Assembly: GCF_014204835.1 (NCBI RefSeq)
Contig: NZ_JACHMD010000001.1
Location: forward strand, 1,240,001 to 1,304,000
From: Microbacterium marinum
GTDB taxonomy: Bacteria > Actinomycetota > Actinomycetes > Actinomycetales > Microbacteriaceae
DNA length: 64,000 nucleotides
Direction: 5' to 3'
Under the pieces are notes generated by a model. That model saw only the letters and a list, made by a program, of their open reading frames with translations. It did not search any database and was not told the origin of the DNA. This document shows, piece by piece, positions 35,851 through 46,061 of this stretch. A program made the translations under genes and the position numbers. Within the stretch, counting starts at the first letter, position 1. Every line of letters starts with the position of its first letter.

Positions 35851-35935
35851 CGCGTCTGTGACGCGCCGCTCCCGGCGGCCTACCGTCACCCCGCCGCCGG
35901 GGCCGACGCGTCTGTGACGCGCCGCTCCCGGCGGC
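35851..35935. repeat. Two 29-nt direct repeats upstream of groEL
   Basis: A 29-nt unit occurs identically at 35851-35879 and 35907-35935, a 56-bp period. Each copy contains GCGTC-TGT-GACGC, a 5-bp inverted repeat, followed by a C/G-rich stretch. The pair lies between the DUF3048 gene and the CIRCE element. It may be tandem terminators or binding sites for a second heat-shock regulator. Confidence 0.8.
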
Positions 35936-35967
35936 TTGCACTCCCCATGGTCGAGTGCCAGAATGAT

Positions 35968-37649
<1,682 letters not shown>

Positions 37650-37665
37650 TCCCGTCCTGATCGAC

Positions 37666-37701
37666 ACGAACGGCCCCTCCCGCGCGGGAGGGGCCGTTCG
37701 T
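37666..37701. terminator. Perfect 18-bp hairpin between groEL and the WXG100 gene
   Basis: ACGAACGGCCCCTCCCGC (37666-37683) is followed at once by its exact reverse complement (37684-37701). It sits between convergent genes and probably terminates both. Symmetry means it works from either side. Confidence 0.8.
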
Positions 37702-37714
37702 GGTTTCGGGCAGG

Positions 37715-38002
37715 TCAGCGGAACAGGCCCGCGGCCGACAGTTCGGTCTGGGCGTACTGCTGGCCGGCGACGCCGAGGGCGGTGCTGATGTCGGCGAGGG
37801 CGGCGTCGAGTTCGCGCTGAGCGCCACGCCAGCGTTCGACGACGGACTGGAAGGCGACGGAGGCCGAGCCCGTCCACGATCCCTGGAGCTGGGTGAGCTG
37901 GCCGAGCATGGCGGCCGTCTCGCTCTGGAGGCGGTCACCGGTGGCCCGGATCGTGGAGGTGGCGGTGAGGACGGCGTCGCTGTCGACGGTGAACACGGTC
38001 AT
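37715..38002 (-). CDS. WXG100-family type VII secretion protein
   Basis: A 95-aa helical-hairpin protein with the turn motif W-T-G in LQGSWTGSASVAF (about residues 41-53). The size fits ESX/T7SS substrates of the EsxA/EsxB type. It is a lone copy: no partner WXG100, EccC ATPase or other secretion gene is visible. An AAGGATC-like ribosome site precedes the ATG at 38002; a longer in-frame ORF upstream is not needed. Confidence 0.88.
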   Translation of the reverse strand: MTVFTVDSDAVLTATSTIRATGDRLQSETAAMLGQLTQLQGSWTGSASVAFQSVVERWRGAQRELDAALADISTALGVAGQQYAQTELSAAGLFR

Positions 38003-38132
38003 GAGGATCCTTTCGGCAGGTGGTGGCACCACGCTATGGAGCGCTCGGGGGCCGCGACGCATGACGCGTGCCGAGGTGGACCGAGATGCGAGGGCCGACC
38101 CTGGGGAGGAGGAGGCGGCCGCCTGCGCTGGA

Positions 38133-39866
38133 TCAGTCCTCGGAGGGCCGCGGCGTCCGCGGCAGCGGCTGCGTCGCCAGGTCGAGGTACGGGCCGGCGA
38201 ACGCCCGGTCGACGGCCAACGGGAACGACACCGTGAAGGTCGCGCCCCCGCCGGGGGTGTCGGTCACCTCGATCGACCCCTGCAGGGCGCTGACGACGGA
38301 TGCCACGATGGACAGCCCCAGTCCCGACCCGCCCGTCTCCCGGGTGCGGGAGGAGTCGGCGCGCCAGAAGCGCTGGAAGATCTTGCCGCGGATCTGCTCG
38401 GGGACGCCCTCGCCGTGATCGGAGACCGCGATCCACCCCCGCTCGTTCGTCACGTCGACGCCGACCGAGAGCTCGATCGGAGACCCTTCGGGGGTGTAGC
38501 GCCGAGCGTTGCCGAGCAGGTTCGCGACCACCTGACGCACGCGGTTCTCGTCCGCGAGGACGACGGGCACGGGCTCGGGCGGAAGCTGGAGCGGGATCGG
38601 CTCGGTGAAGAGGGGAGGAGCGGTGTCCGACGGCTTGTCGGTAGGTTTGGGACGGCGTCGCAGGAGCGATCGCGTCGCGCCGGCTATGCCCGTTCCCCGT
38701 CGGCGTGGTGTCGGATCGTCGGCGCTGATCGTCGCGATCTGGATGGCGGCGGTCGGCGACTGGCCGGCGAAGGTCACGGCGCGGTCGGGTGCGGCGGCGC
38801 GGGCATCGAGTGCCGCGTCCCGGGCGATCGGCCGGAGGTCGACCGCGGAGACCGCGATGTCGCGCTGCTCATCGAGTCGCGCGAGTGCGAGCAGGTCCTC
38901 GACGAGGGCGCCCATCCGGATCGCCTCTTTCTCGATGCGCTCCATGGCCTGCGCGGTCTGCTCGTGTCCGTCGATCGCGCCCATGCGGTACAGCTCGGCG
39001 TAGCCGCGGACCGTGACGAGCGGGGTGCGGAGCTCGTGACTCGCGTCGCCGATGAACCGGCGCATCTGCTGCACCGTGGCATCCCGCTGTCCGAGGGCGT
39101 TGTCGATCCGGTCGAGCATCACATTGATGGCGGTCTTCAGCCTGCCCACCTCGGTGCCCGGACTGATGTCGCCCATGCGCTGGCTGAAGTCGCCCTTCGC
39201 GATGGTCATGGCGGTGTCCTCGACCTGCCCCAGACCTCGGAAGGCGAGGGTCACCAGGCCGCGGGTGAGAACGGCACTGCAGAGGATCACGAACAGGGCG
39301 AGGACCGTGTAGATGCCGATGTAGTTGGTGACCGTGCGGTTCACCTCGTTCAGCGGCAGCGCGATCATCTGCGAGTAGTACTCGCGCGCGCCGGGGATCT
39401 CGAGCACGTCGACGCTGACCCGGAACTTCGCCGAGCCGTCGGCCGACCCGAGATCGAACGGCGCGGTGCCGTAGATGTAGGTGCGATCGATGGTGAAGGT
39501 CTCGGGGAAGTCGGGCGCGGGCATCGCGTCGTCGCCGCCGGCGACGGCGACCAGGTCGCCGTCGGCCTCGTACACCGCCACGAGGAAGTCGGTCGGCGCA
39601 GCCGACGCGGGCGTGAACGACGCTTCACCTCCCGACACCTCGACGTCGAACAGCGAGCTGGCGAGGTCGGTGGTGACGGTCTGCGTGAGCGACTGGTCCA
39701 CGGCGCCGAGCTGCGCGTTCCGGAGGAAGATCATCGTCCCGACGCCGGCACCGATCAGTCCGAAGGCGAGCACGCTCACCGTGACGCCCGTGACCTTCGC
39801 GCGCAGGCTGATGCCGCGCCACCATCGGGTGACGCGATCGTGCGGTTCCGCCGTCGCCGTCTTCAG
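38133..39866 (-). CDS. Membrane sensor histidine kinase
   Basis: A 577-aa kinase when started at the CTG at 39864-39866. In order: a basic N terminus (DRVTRWWRGISLRAKV), TM1, a sensor region of about 130 aa, TM2 (GIYTVLALFVILCSAVL), HAMP, HisKA with the phospho-His in GDASHELRTP (about residue 278), and HATPase with the N box NLLGNARRYTP. A Pro/Arg-rich stretch of about 70 residues separates HisKA and the N box. The first GTG in frame (39779) would cut the N-terminal basic stretch and start inside TM1. GGGAG lies 7 nt before the CTG, so a rare CTG start is likely. It forms an operon with the response regulator. Confidence 0.85.
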   Translation of the reverse strand: MKTATAEPHDRVTRWWRGISLRAKVTGVTVSVLAFGLIGAGVGTMIFLRNAQLGAVDQSLTQTVTTDLASSLFDVEVSGGEASFTPASAAPTDFLVAVYEADGDLVAVAGGDDAMPAPDFPETFTIDRTYIYGTAPFDLGSADGSAKFRVSVDVLEIPGAREYYSQMIALPLNEVNRTVTNYIGIYTVLALFVILCSAVLTRGLVTLAFRGLGQVEDTAMTIAKGDFSQRMGDISPGTEVGRLKTAINVMLDRIDNALGQRDATVQQMRRFIGDASHELRTPLVTVRGYAELYRMGAIDGHEQTAQAMERIEKEAIRMGALVEDLLALARLDEQRDIAVSAVDLRPIARDAALDARAAAPDRAVTFAGQSPTAAIQIATISADDPTPRRRGTGIAGATRSLLRRRPKPTDKPSDTAPPLFTEPIPLQLPPEPVPVVLADENRVRQVVANLLGNARRYTPEGSPIELSVGVDVTNERGWIAVSDHGEGVPEQIRGKIFQRFWRADSSRTRETGGSGLGLSIVASVVSALQGSIEVTDTPGGGATFTVSFPLAVDRAFAGPYLDLATQPLPRTPRPSED

Positions 39867-39879
39867 GGGGACGCTCCCG

Positions 39880-40572
39880 TCAGGAGGTGCGGTCGGCCTT
39901 CAGCATGTATCCGAAGCCGCGCTTGGTCTGGATGAGCGGCTCGGAGGAGTGCGGGTCGATCTTGCGGCGCAGGTAGGAGATGTAGCTCTCCACGATGCCG
40001 GCATCCCCGTTGAAGTCGTACTCCCAGACGTGGTCGAGGATCTGCGCCTTGCTGAGGACCCGGTTGGGGTTGAGCATCAGGTAGCGCAGGAGCTTGAACT
40101 CCGTCGGGGACAGGTCGATCGAGGTGTCGCCGATCTGCACGTCGTGGGTGTCCTGGTCCATCGTGAGCTCGCCCGCCTTGATGACCGACTCCTCGTCGGC
40201 CTGCATCGTGCGGCGCAGGATGGCCTGGATGCGGGCGACGATCTCGTCGAGGCTGAACGGCTTCGTGACGTAGTCGTCGCCGCCGGCGTTGAGACCCTCG
40301 ATCTTGTCCTCGGTTTCGTCCTTCGCGGTGAGGAAAAGGATCGGCGCGGTGTACCCCGCGCCGCGGAGGCGCTTGGTGACGCTGAACCCGTTCATGTCGG
40401 GGAGCATCACGTCGAGGATGATCAGGTCGGGCTCCTCCTCGAGGACCGCCGAGATGGTCTGGGCGCCGTTCGCGACGGCGCGGACCTGGTAACCGGCGAA
40501 CCGGAGGCTGGTGACCAGCAGGTCCCGGATGTTCGGCTCGTCGTCCACGACGAGGATGCGCGCTGCAGTCAT
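39880..40572 (-). CDS. OmpR/PhoB-family response regulator
   Basis: A 230-aa regulator. The receiver domain has DDE near the start, the phospho-acceptor Asp in LIILDVMLPDMNGF (about residue 54) and TKPF for the conserved Lys. The winged-helix domain (about 130-225) includes LSPTEFKLLRYLM and the C-terminal RGFGYML. It lies 13 bp upstream of the kinase gene in the same direction and is its likely partner. It resembles MprA/TcrA-type actinobacterial regulators; the target genes are not known. Confidence 0.95.
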   Translation of the reverse strand: MTAARILVVDDEPNIRDLLVTSLRFAGYQVRAVANGAQTISAVLEEEPDLIILDVMLPDMNGFSVTKRLRGAGYTAPILFLTAKDETEDKIEGLNAGGDDYVTKPFSLDEIVARIQAILRRTMQADEESVIKAGELTMDQDTHDVQIGDTSIDLSPTEFKLLRYLMLNPNRVLSKAQILDHVWEYDFNGDAGIVESYISYLRRKIDPHSSEPLIQTKRGFGYMLKADRTS

Positions 40573-40672
40573 AGCCTCATCCTGGCACCGGAATCCATCG
40601 GTTTGCTGGACATTCCGCGGCGTGATCGGTTCGGGGTACGATCGCGACCCCTGGGTAGGACAGGATGGAGGG

Positions 40673-41863
40673 GTGACCTACGCGCCGCCGCCCGCACCCC
40701 GCCCGCTGCCCGCCGACGCCACCGGCCCCGGCCTGGCCTTCCACCGGCTGGTGTTCGCACGGCAGCGTCGAGGCTGGTGGACCCCGCTCGTCACCGGTGT
40801 CTTCGGGGTCGTGCTCTTCCTCATCCTCACGACGCTCATCGGCGTGGTGATGGCGATCGTGTCGTTCGCGTCCGACCCGAACGGCGATCCGTACGTGATC
40901 ATCGATCAGCTCACGTCGTTCGACATGCGCAACCCCACCATGCTCGCCCTCATCCTCGGCTCGATCATCGTGATGTGGCCCTGCTACCTGCTCGCCTCGT
41001 TCGTCGTGAACGGCAAGCGCGTCGGCCTCATGTCGTCGGTGGCCGGACGGCTCCGGTGGCGATGGATGCTGCTGTGTGCGGCGGCCGCCATCGCCGTCTA
41101 CCTCGTGATCACGGCCCTCACCTACCTGTTGCCGGCCGAGGAATCGTCGGGGGCGAACCTCGTCGCCCCGGAGGACAACCCCGCCTTCGTCGGGACCCTG
41201 CTCGTCATCCTGCTCCTGGTGCCGTTCCAGGCGGCGGCAGAGGAGTACGTCTTCCGCGGATACCTCATGCAGAGCGTGGGTCGGTGGCTGAAGCACCCCG
41301 CGTGGGCGATCCTGCTTCCCGTGCCGCTGTTCGTGATCGGCCACCTCTACGACTGGATCGGTCAGGCAAGCGTGGCCGTCTTCGCCATCGCCGCGGGCTG
41401 GCTCACGTGGCGCACGGGCGGACTGGAGGCGGCGATCTCGCTGCACGTGGTCAACAACATCGTCGCCTTCGGGTTCTCGGCGTTCGGGCTGAGCGACGCT
41501 AATGCGACCGAGACGAGCATCATGAGTCTCGTCTCGTCGATCGTGATGATCGGGGTCTACAGCGCCGTGGTCGAGCTCCTGTGGCGACGTGGTGACGGGC
41601 GCCGAACCCTTCGCCTGACGCCCGCACCCGAGCCCGTGTACGCGCCGCCGGTGTACGCGGGGTACGGGGGTCCGGTGCCCGGGTACGGGCAGCCGCCGGT
41701 GTACGGCCAGCCGCCGGTCTACGGGCAGCCGCCCGTGAACTCTGCGCCGCCGGTGCCGAGCGCGCCCGCGCAAGCCGGTACGCCCGCACCTCGGTGGGGT
41801 GAATACGCTCCCGGGCAGGAGCCGACCGCCGACCCCGCCGGTCCCGACGAACGGCGGGACTGA
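40673..41863 (+). CDS. CPBP-family intramembrane protease
   Basis: A 396-aa membrane glutamic protease (Rce1-like). The catalytic Glu pair and Arg are in AAEEYVFRGYL (about residue 196). FVIGHLYDW (His) and LHVVNNIVAF complete the metal-free active site motif set. Around eight helices are seen. The last 70 residues form a Pro/Tyr/Gly-rich tail with three near-copies of GQPPVY, a low-complexity cytosolic extension. The GTG start at 40673 follows GGAGGGG. The natural substrate is unknown. Confidence 0.87.
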   Translation: MTYAPPPAPRPLPADATGPGLAFHRLVFARQRRGWWTPLVTGVFGVVLFLILTTLIGVVMAIVSFASDPNGDPYVIIDQLTSFDMRNPTMLALILGSIIVMWPCYLLASFVVNGKRVGLMSSVAGRLRWRWMLLCAAAAIAVYLVITALTYLLPAEESSGANLVAPEDNPAFVGTLLVILLLVPFQAAAEEYVFRGYLMQSVGRWLKHPAWAILLPVPLFVIGHLYDWIGQASVAVFAIAAGWLTWRTGGLEAAISLHVVNNIVAFGFSAFGLSDANATETSIMSLVSSIVMIGVYSAVVELLWRRGDGRRTLRLTPAPEPVYAPPVYAGYGGPVPGYGQPPVYGQPPVYGQPPVNSAPPVPSAPAQAGTPAPRWGEYAPGQEPTADPAGPDERRD

Positions 41864-41869
41864 GCGGGC

Positions 41870-43513
41870 TCAGGCGGCGGTCAGCCGGTCGGCGTCGAGG
41901 ATCGTGTAGCTGTAGCCCTGCTCGGCGAGGAACCGCTGGCGGTTCTGCGCGAAATCCTGGTCGACGGTGTCGCGGGCGATGAGCGTGTAGAAGCTCGCCT
42001 TGTGCCCGTTGGACTTGGGGCGAAGCAGTCGTCCGAGGCGCTGCGCCTCCTCCTGCCGCGATCCGAACGAGCCCGACACCTGAATCGCGACGGACGCGTC
42101 CGGCAGGTCGATCGAGAAGTTGGCGACCTTCGACACGACGAGCACCGGAATGCGGGCGTGCCGGAACGCGTCGAACAACTCCTCGCGCTCGTCAACGGGC
42201 GTCGACCCGGTGATCTTCGGCGCGCCGAGCGCGTCGGAGAGCACGTCGATCTGGTCGAGGTATTGCCCGATGACGAGGATCTGCTCGCCCTCGTGCTTCG
42301 CCACGAGGTCGCGGACGACGTCGATCTTCGCGTGCGCGGTCGCCGCGAGCCGGTACCGCTCGTCGTCGGCGGATGCTGCGTATTCGAGGCGGTCCGACGC
42401 GGGCAGGTCGATGCGCACCTCGTAGCAGACGGCGGGCGAGATGAAGCCCTGCGCCTCGATCTCCTTCCACGGTGCGTCGAAGCGCTTGGGGCCGATGAGG
42501 CTGAAGACGTCTCCCTCGCGGCCGTCCTCACGCACCAGCGTGGCGGTGAGACCGAGACGGCGACGCGCCTGCAGATCGGCGGTCAGCTTGAAGACCGGCG
42601 CTGGCAGGAGGTGCACCTCGTCGTAGACGATGAGGCCCCAATCGAGCGCGTCGAGCAGCGCGAGGTGGGCGTACTCGCCCTTCCGCTTCGCCGTGAGGAT
42701 CTGGTAGGTCGCGATCGTGACCGGCTTTACCTCCTTCGACTGCCCGGAGTACTCGCCGATCTCCTCGGGGGTGAGCGACGTGCGCTTGAGCAGCTCGTCG
42801 CGCCACTGCCGCGCGCTCACCGTGTTCGTCACGAGGATGAGGGTCGTCGTCTTCGTGTCCGCCATCGCAGCCGCGCCGACGAGGGTCTTGCCCGCGCCGC
42901 AGGGGAGCACCACGACGCCCGAGCCGCCCTCGCTGAAGATGTCGACGGCTTTGCGCTGGTAGGGGCGGAGGCTCCAGCCGTCTTCGTGAAGCTCGATCTC
43001 GTGAGGCGTGCCCGGGGTGAAGCCGGCGTGGTCCTCCGCGGGCCAGCCGATCTTCAGGAGTTCCTGCTTGATCTGCCCGCGCGCCCACGCGTCGATCACG
43101 TAGGTGCCCTGAGACGGGTGCGCGATGAGCAGCGGCTGGATACGACGATTGCGCGCGATCTCGGCGAGCACGGCGGCATCCGTCGATCGGAGGATGAGCG
43201 TGCCCTCGTCGTCGCGCTCGATCACCAGCCGGCCGTATCGGCCGACGGTCTCGCGGATGTCGATCGACACCGAGGGAGGCACGGGGAACTTCGCCCACGT
43301 CTCGAGTGTGGCAAGCATGTCCTCGGCGTCATGCCCCGCTGCTCGGGCGTTCCACAGGCCCAGCCGGGTGATCCGGTAGGTGTGGATGTGCTCGGGGGCG
43401 CGCTCCAGCTCGGCGAAGATCGCGAGCTCATGGCGCGCGTTCTCCGCGTCGGGGTGCGCTACTTCGAGGAGCACCGTGCGGTCGCTCTGGACGATGAGGG
43501 GGCCGTCAGCCAT
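41870..43513 (-). CDS. XPB/Ercc3-like DNA repair helicase
   Basis: A 547-aa superfamily 2 helicase related to archaeal and eukaryotic XPB. A damage-recognition-like N-terminal domain (1-160) precedes the core: Walker A in VVLPCGAGKTLVG (201-213), Walker B DEVH (about 298), TATLVRED and the C-terminal helicase half with QEEAQRLGRLLRP. Bacterial XPB homologues occur in actinobacteria and are linked to excision repair. It lies downstream of the helicase-associated gene in the same direction. The ATG at 43513 is 8 nt from TAAAAT. Confidence 0.92.
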   Translation of the reverse strand: MADGPLIVQSDRTVLLEVAHPDAENARHELAIFAELERAPEHIHTYRITRLGLWNARAAGHDAEDMLATLETWAKFPVPPSVSIDIRETVGRYGRLVIERDDEGTLILRSTDAAVLAEIARNRRIQPLLIAHPSQGTYVIDAWARGQIKQELLKIGWPAEDHAGFTPGTPHEIELHEDGWSLRPYQRKAVDIFSEGGSGVVVLPCGAGKTLVGAAAMADTKTTTLILVTNTVSARQWRDELLKRTSLTPEEIGEYSGQSKEVKPVTIATYQILTAKRKGEYAHLALLDALDWGLIVYDEVHLLPAPVFKLTADLQARRRLGLTATLVREDGREGDVFSLIGPKRFDAPWKEIEAQGFISPAVCYEVRIDLPASDRLEYAASADDERYRLAATAHAKIDVVRDLVAKHEGEQILVIGQYLDQIDVLSDALGAPKITGSTPVDEREELFDAFRHARIPVLVVSKVANFSIDLPDASVAIQVSGSFGSRQEEAQRLGRLLRPKSNGHKASFYTLIARDTVDQDFAQNRQRFLAEQGYSYTILDADRLTAA

Positions 43514-43521
43514 AACGGGTC

Positions 43522-43527
43522 ATTTTA
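43522..43527 (-). promoter_or_regulatory. -10 hexamer of the XPB gene
   Basis: TAAAAT on the minus strand, 8 nt upstream of the XPB ATG; leaderless pattern and separate promoter from the upstream partner. Confidence 0.5.
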
Positions 43528-43589
43528 GTCGGCTCGCATGAACCCCGGCGCCGGATGCCGCGACGCAGGTGCCGCGACGGTCGGCGCGG

Positions 43590-45296
43590 TCAGGCGGGAC
43601 GAACGCTGACGATGCTCGAGAGCGGCAGGGTGCGCTCCACGTCGGCCGCCCGGTCGCGACCACGCAGACGCCCGCCGCCGAGGCCTGCGGCCTCGACCGT
43701 CACCTCCCGGTCCGACCCGTCCGGCATCCGCACGACGATGACCACGATGGCGCGGGTGCGGACCGCCTGCTCGAGCTCGCGCTCCAGCCACGCGGCATCC
43801 GCATCGTCGGACAGGGTCGCGCGCAGACGTTCCACGAGCGGGCGGTACCTGTCCGACGCGGCGTGCGGGGCGGCGGCCTCCTCCCCGACGTGGTGGCGGT
43901 CGAGAGCCCGCGGTGATCCGTCGGCGTCCACCGCCAGGACCGGATAGCGGGCGTCGGAGAGCATCCAGAACGTCGTGTCGGCGCCACTCCGACTGAGCAG
44001 GTGTGTTCCATCGAAGAGCAGGCCGAGCGGCCGAAGCGCCTGGTCGACGGCGAGAGCCTCGAGCAGCTCAGGGTCGCCGGTGATCCGGGTGTGGCCGGAT
44101 CGATCTGGCCCGACGCGCAGGAGACCGTGCCGGGCCGCCGAGCGTTCGATCTCGTAGGCGAGCGGCTGGGGCACTCCTGTCAACGACAAGCCGGTGAGGA
44201 ATTCGGTAAGGGATGCCGCCGTCTCACCGGCCGCGAAGGCGGCGCCGATCGTGTCGGCGGTGAAGCGGTACGTCGACGCCTGCGCGCGCGATTCGCGCCG
44301 CGCCATCGTGCGAAGGCGCAGGTCGAGATGCGGCTCGAGGGGCCCGGGCGCGATCGCGGTGAGGTCGTTCTGAAGGTAGACGCGGTCGACCTCGTGGGGG
44401 AGGAGCGCCTGCAGCGCCTGAGTGTCGGCCTCGCCGCCGTCCGCGAGAGCGGCGGCCCATCCGGGCGGCGTGCCATCGGGGCGGAGGATCGCCCACTGGC
44501 CCCACAGCGATGCGAGGCTCGCCACCCGCTCGGGCCACGCAGGGTCGAACGGATACGCCCCGCTCCACTCCTGGGGAGACCGCCACCCGCCGTCGGCGCT
44601 CCGGAGGGCTGCCGGCAGCGCGACGCGCAGACGCCCCGCGACGCGCCGCCACCGCTCGACGGTGCGGACGCGGAGCCACTCGAAACCCTCGGCGGTCACG
44701 AGCCACGTTCGTTCGCCTCCCACGAGCAGTCCCGCCGCGTCCGCGATGGCGACGAGGCGATCGGCGTCCTCGCCCGTCGCGACAGCGCCGCCGTCGACCA
44801 GTCGGCGGCGGTCGGTGGCGCTCAGGGCGCCGGTGCCGATGCGTGCGAGCGGTGTCCGTGCGGCGCTGTGGAGGACGTCGGCGAGGGATGCCGCTGCCTC
44901 GAAGGCGCGCTCCGCGCTTGCGGCATCCGTCTCGGATGAGCCGGTGAAGATCGACGCGCGCGGGACGGGCTCGGCGGATCTGAACGCGTCGGCGACGGCA
45001 CCGAAGAGTCGCCCATCGGTGTCGACGAGCGCGCGGGAAGAGAGGGTGGACCGAGAGGACTCTGACACGAGAGAGTCGGACGTGATCGCGGTGCGGATCG
45101 CGTGCGCCTCGACGTCGGTCAACGTCGCGATCGCTCGAGTCAGGTGGGCCGGGTCGAGGAGCGCCTCGGCGGCGTCGAAGTAGTCGGCCCAGGTGGCCGC
45201 CGGCGGAATCTGCCGGGCGTCGAGGAGCGCGGCGAGGGCGTCGGCGTCGAGCGTCGCGAGGTGATTCGCGAGCGATCGTGCATCCGAGGCGGTCAC
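43590..45296 (-). CDS. Helicase-associated (XPB/Ssl2-like N-terminal) protein
   Basis: A 568-aa protein with no Walker motif. Its actinobacterial relatives carry the helicase C3 domain (about residues 350-480 here) and lie beside xpb, as in this window. The N-terminal part is Ala/Leu/Arg-rich and helical; a DDADAAWLERELEQ region lies near the C terminus. It probably binds nucleic acid or XPB, not as a motor. The GTG start at 45296 lies 1 bp after the stop of the small membrane protein gene, so the two are co-translated. Confidence 0.8.
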   Translation of the reverse strand: MTASDARSLANHLATLDADALAALLDARQIPPAATWADYFDAAEALLDPAHLTRAIATLTDVEAHAIRTAITSDSLVSESSRSTLSSRALVDTDGRLFGAVADAFRSAEPVPRASIFTGSSETDAASAERAFEAAASLADVLHSAARTPLARIGTGALSATDRRRLVDGGAVATGEDADRLVAIADAAGLLVGGERTWLVTAEGFEWLRVRTVERWRRVAGRLRVALPAALRSADGGWRSPQEWSGAYPFDPAWPERVASLASLWGQWAILRPDGTPPGWAAALADGGEADTQALQALLPHEVDRVYLQNDLTAIAPGPLEPHLDLRLRTMARRESRAQASTYRFTADTIGAAFAAGETAASLTEFLTGLSLTGVPQPLAYEIERSAARHGLLRVGPDRSGHTRITGDPELLEALAVDQALRPLGLLFDGTHLLSRSGADTTFWMLSDARYPVLAVDADGSPRALDRHHVGEEAAAPHAASDRYRPLVERLRATLSDDADAAWLERELEQAVRTRAIVVIVVRMPDGSDREVTVEAAGLGGGRLRGRDRAADVERTLPLSSIVSVRPA

Positions 45297-45297
45297 G

Positions 45298-45573
45298 TCA
45301 CCGGCCCTTGTTCGCCCGTGCCCTTCTGACGAAGGTCGCGATCAGCAGGGCGATCAGCAGAGCGAAGGCGATGGGCGGCGCGATGTAGACGATGAGGGAG
45401 ACCACCGGCCACGCGCCTGTACCGAAGTCGGCCTGCCGCATGCCGGTCGAGGTCCCGATGATGATCGCGAAGAAGCAGACGATCGAGAGCACCAGCAGAC
45501 CCAGTGACATGAAGGCGAGGATCCGGTCGATCCGGCGGACGGGAAGGTCACCGGGCGAGGGAGATGTGCTCAT
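45298..45573 (-). CDS. Small two-helix membrane protein
   Basis: A 91-aa protein with helices FMSLGLLVLSIVCFFAIII and VVSLIVYIAPPIAFALLIALLI and a basic end (RRARANKGR). No named family recognised. The ATG at 45573 follows TACTCT by 6 nt. It opens the operon with the helicase-associated gene. Confidence 0.75.
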   Translation of the reverse strand: MSTSPSPGDLPVRRIDRILAFMSLGLLVLSIVCFFAIIIGTSTGMRQADFGTGAWPVVSLIVYIAPPIAFALLIALLIATFVRRARANKGR

Positions 45574-45579
45574 CCGATC

Positions 45580-45585
45580 AGAGTA
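45580..45585 (-). promoter_or_regulatory. -10 hexamer of the small membrane protein operon
   Basis: TACTCT on the minus strand, 6 nt before the ATG at 45573; leaderless pattern. Confidence 0.5.
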
Positions 45586-45604
45586 GCGGCTCGCCCGGGT
45601 GCCG

Positions 45605-45610
45605 TAGGCT
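45605..45610 (+). promoter_or_regulatory. Probable -10 of the cold-shock/DUF3027 operon
   Basis: TAGGCT lies 67 nt before the ATG at 45678. This would give a leader of about 60 nt, which contains a GCCCGCACGCGGGC hairpin. It is unlike the leaderless genes nearby. Confidence 0.4.
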
Positions 45611-45677
45611 GGAGGCCGGGCTGAGACGGTCCGATTTTTCCATGCCCGCACGCGGGCTCGAACTGTGAGGTTGCGAC

Positions 45678-46061
45678 ATGCCCACCGGCAAGGTCAGGTT
45701 CTACGACGAGGCGAAAGGCTTCGGCTTCATCACCACCGATGACGGCCAGGATGTCTTCCTGCACGCGACGGCGCTTCCCGCCGGAACCGAGACGATGAAG
45801 CCCGGAACGCGCCTTGAGTTCGGCGTCGCCGACGGACGTCGCGGACTGCAGGCTCTCGCGGTCCGGGTGCTCGACGCGCCCGTCAGCCTCAGCAAGCGCA
45901 ACCGCCCGAAGGCTGATGACATGGCCGTCATCGTCGAGGACGTCGTGAAGCTGCTCGACGGGATCGGCGGCGACCTGCGTCACGGCCGGTACCCGAGTGC
46001 GTCGCACGGCAAGAAGGTCGCGGCGATCCTGCGCAAGGTAGCCGATGACCTCGACGCCTGA
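45678..46061 (+). CDS. Cold-shock domain protein with C-terminal extension
   Basis: A 127-aa protein. Residues 1-65 are a cold-shock domain with RNP1 KGFGFI and RNP2 VFLHA. The remaining 60 residues are a charged helical extension (MAVIVEDVVKLLDGIGGDL and KVAAILRKVADDL) absent from CspA. Such two-part proteins precede DUF3027 genes in actinobacteria. The stop lies 16 bp past the next gene's start. Confidence 0.9.
   Translation: MPTGKVRFYDEAKGFGFITTDDGQDVFLHATALPAGTETMKPGTRLEFGVADGRRGLQALAVRVLDAPVSLSKRNRPKADDMAVIVEDVVKLLDGIGGDLRHGRYPSASHGKKVAAILRKVADDLDA

Noticed and set aside
35851..35935. Direct repeats as a CRISPR array
   Set aside because: Only two units with a 27-nt gap, and no cas gene nearby.
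42002..43528. A 508-codon open frame on the plus strand opposite the XPB helicase
   Set aside because: It is a high-GC antisense shadow: the minus-strand XPB protein has complete helicase motifs, while this frame shows no family motif.
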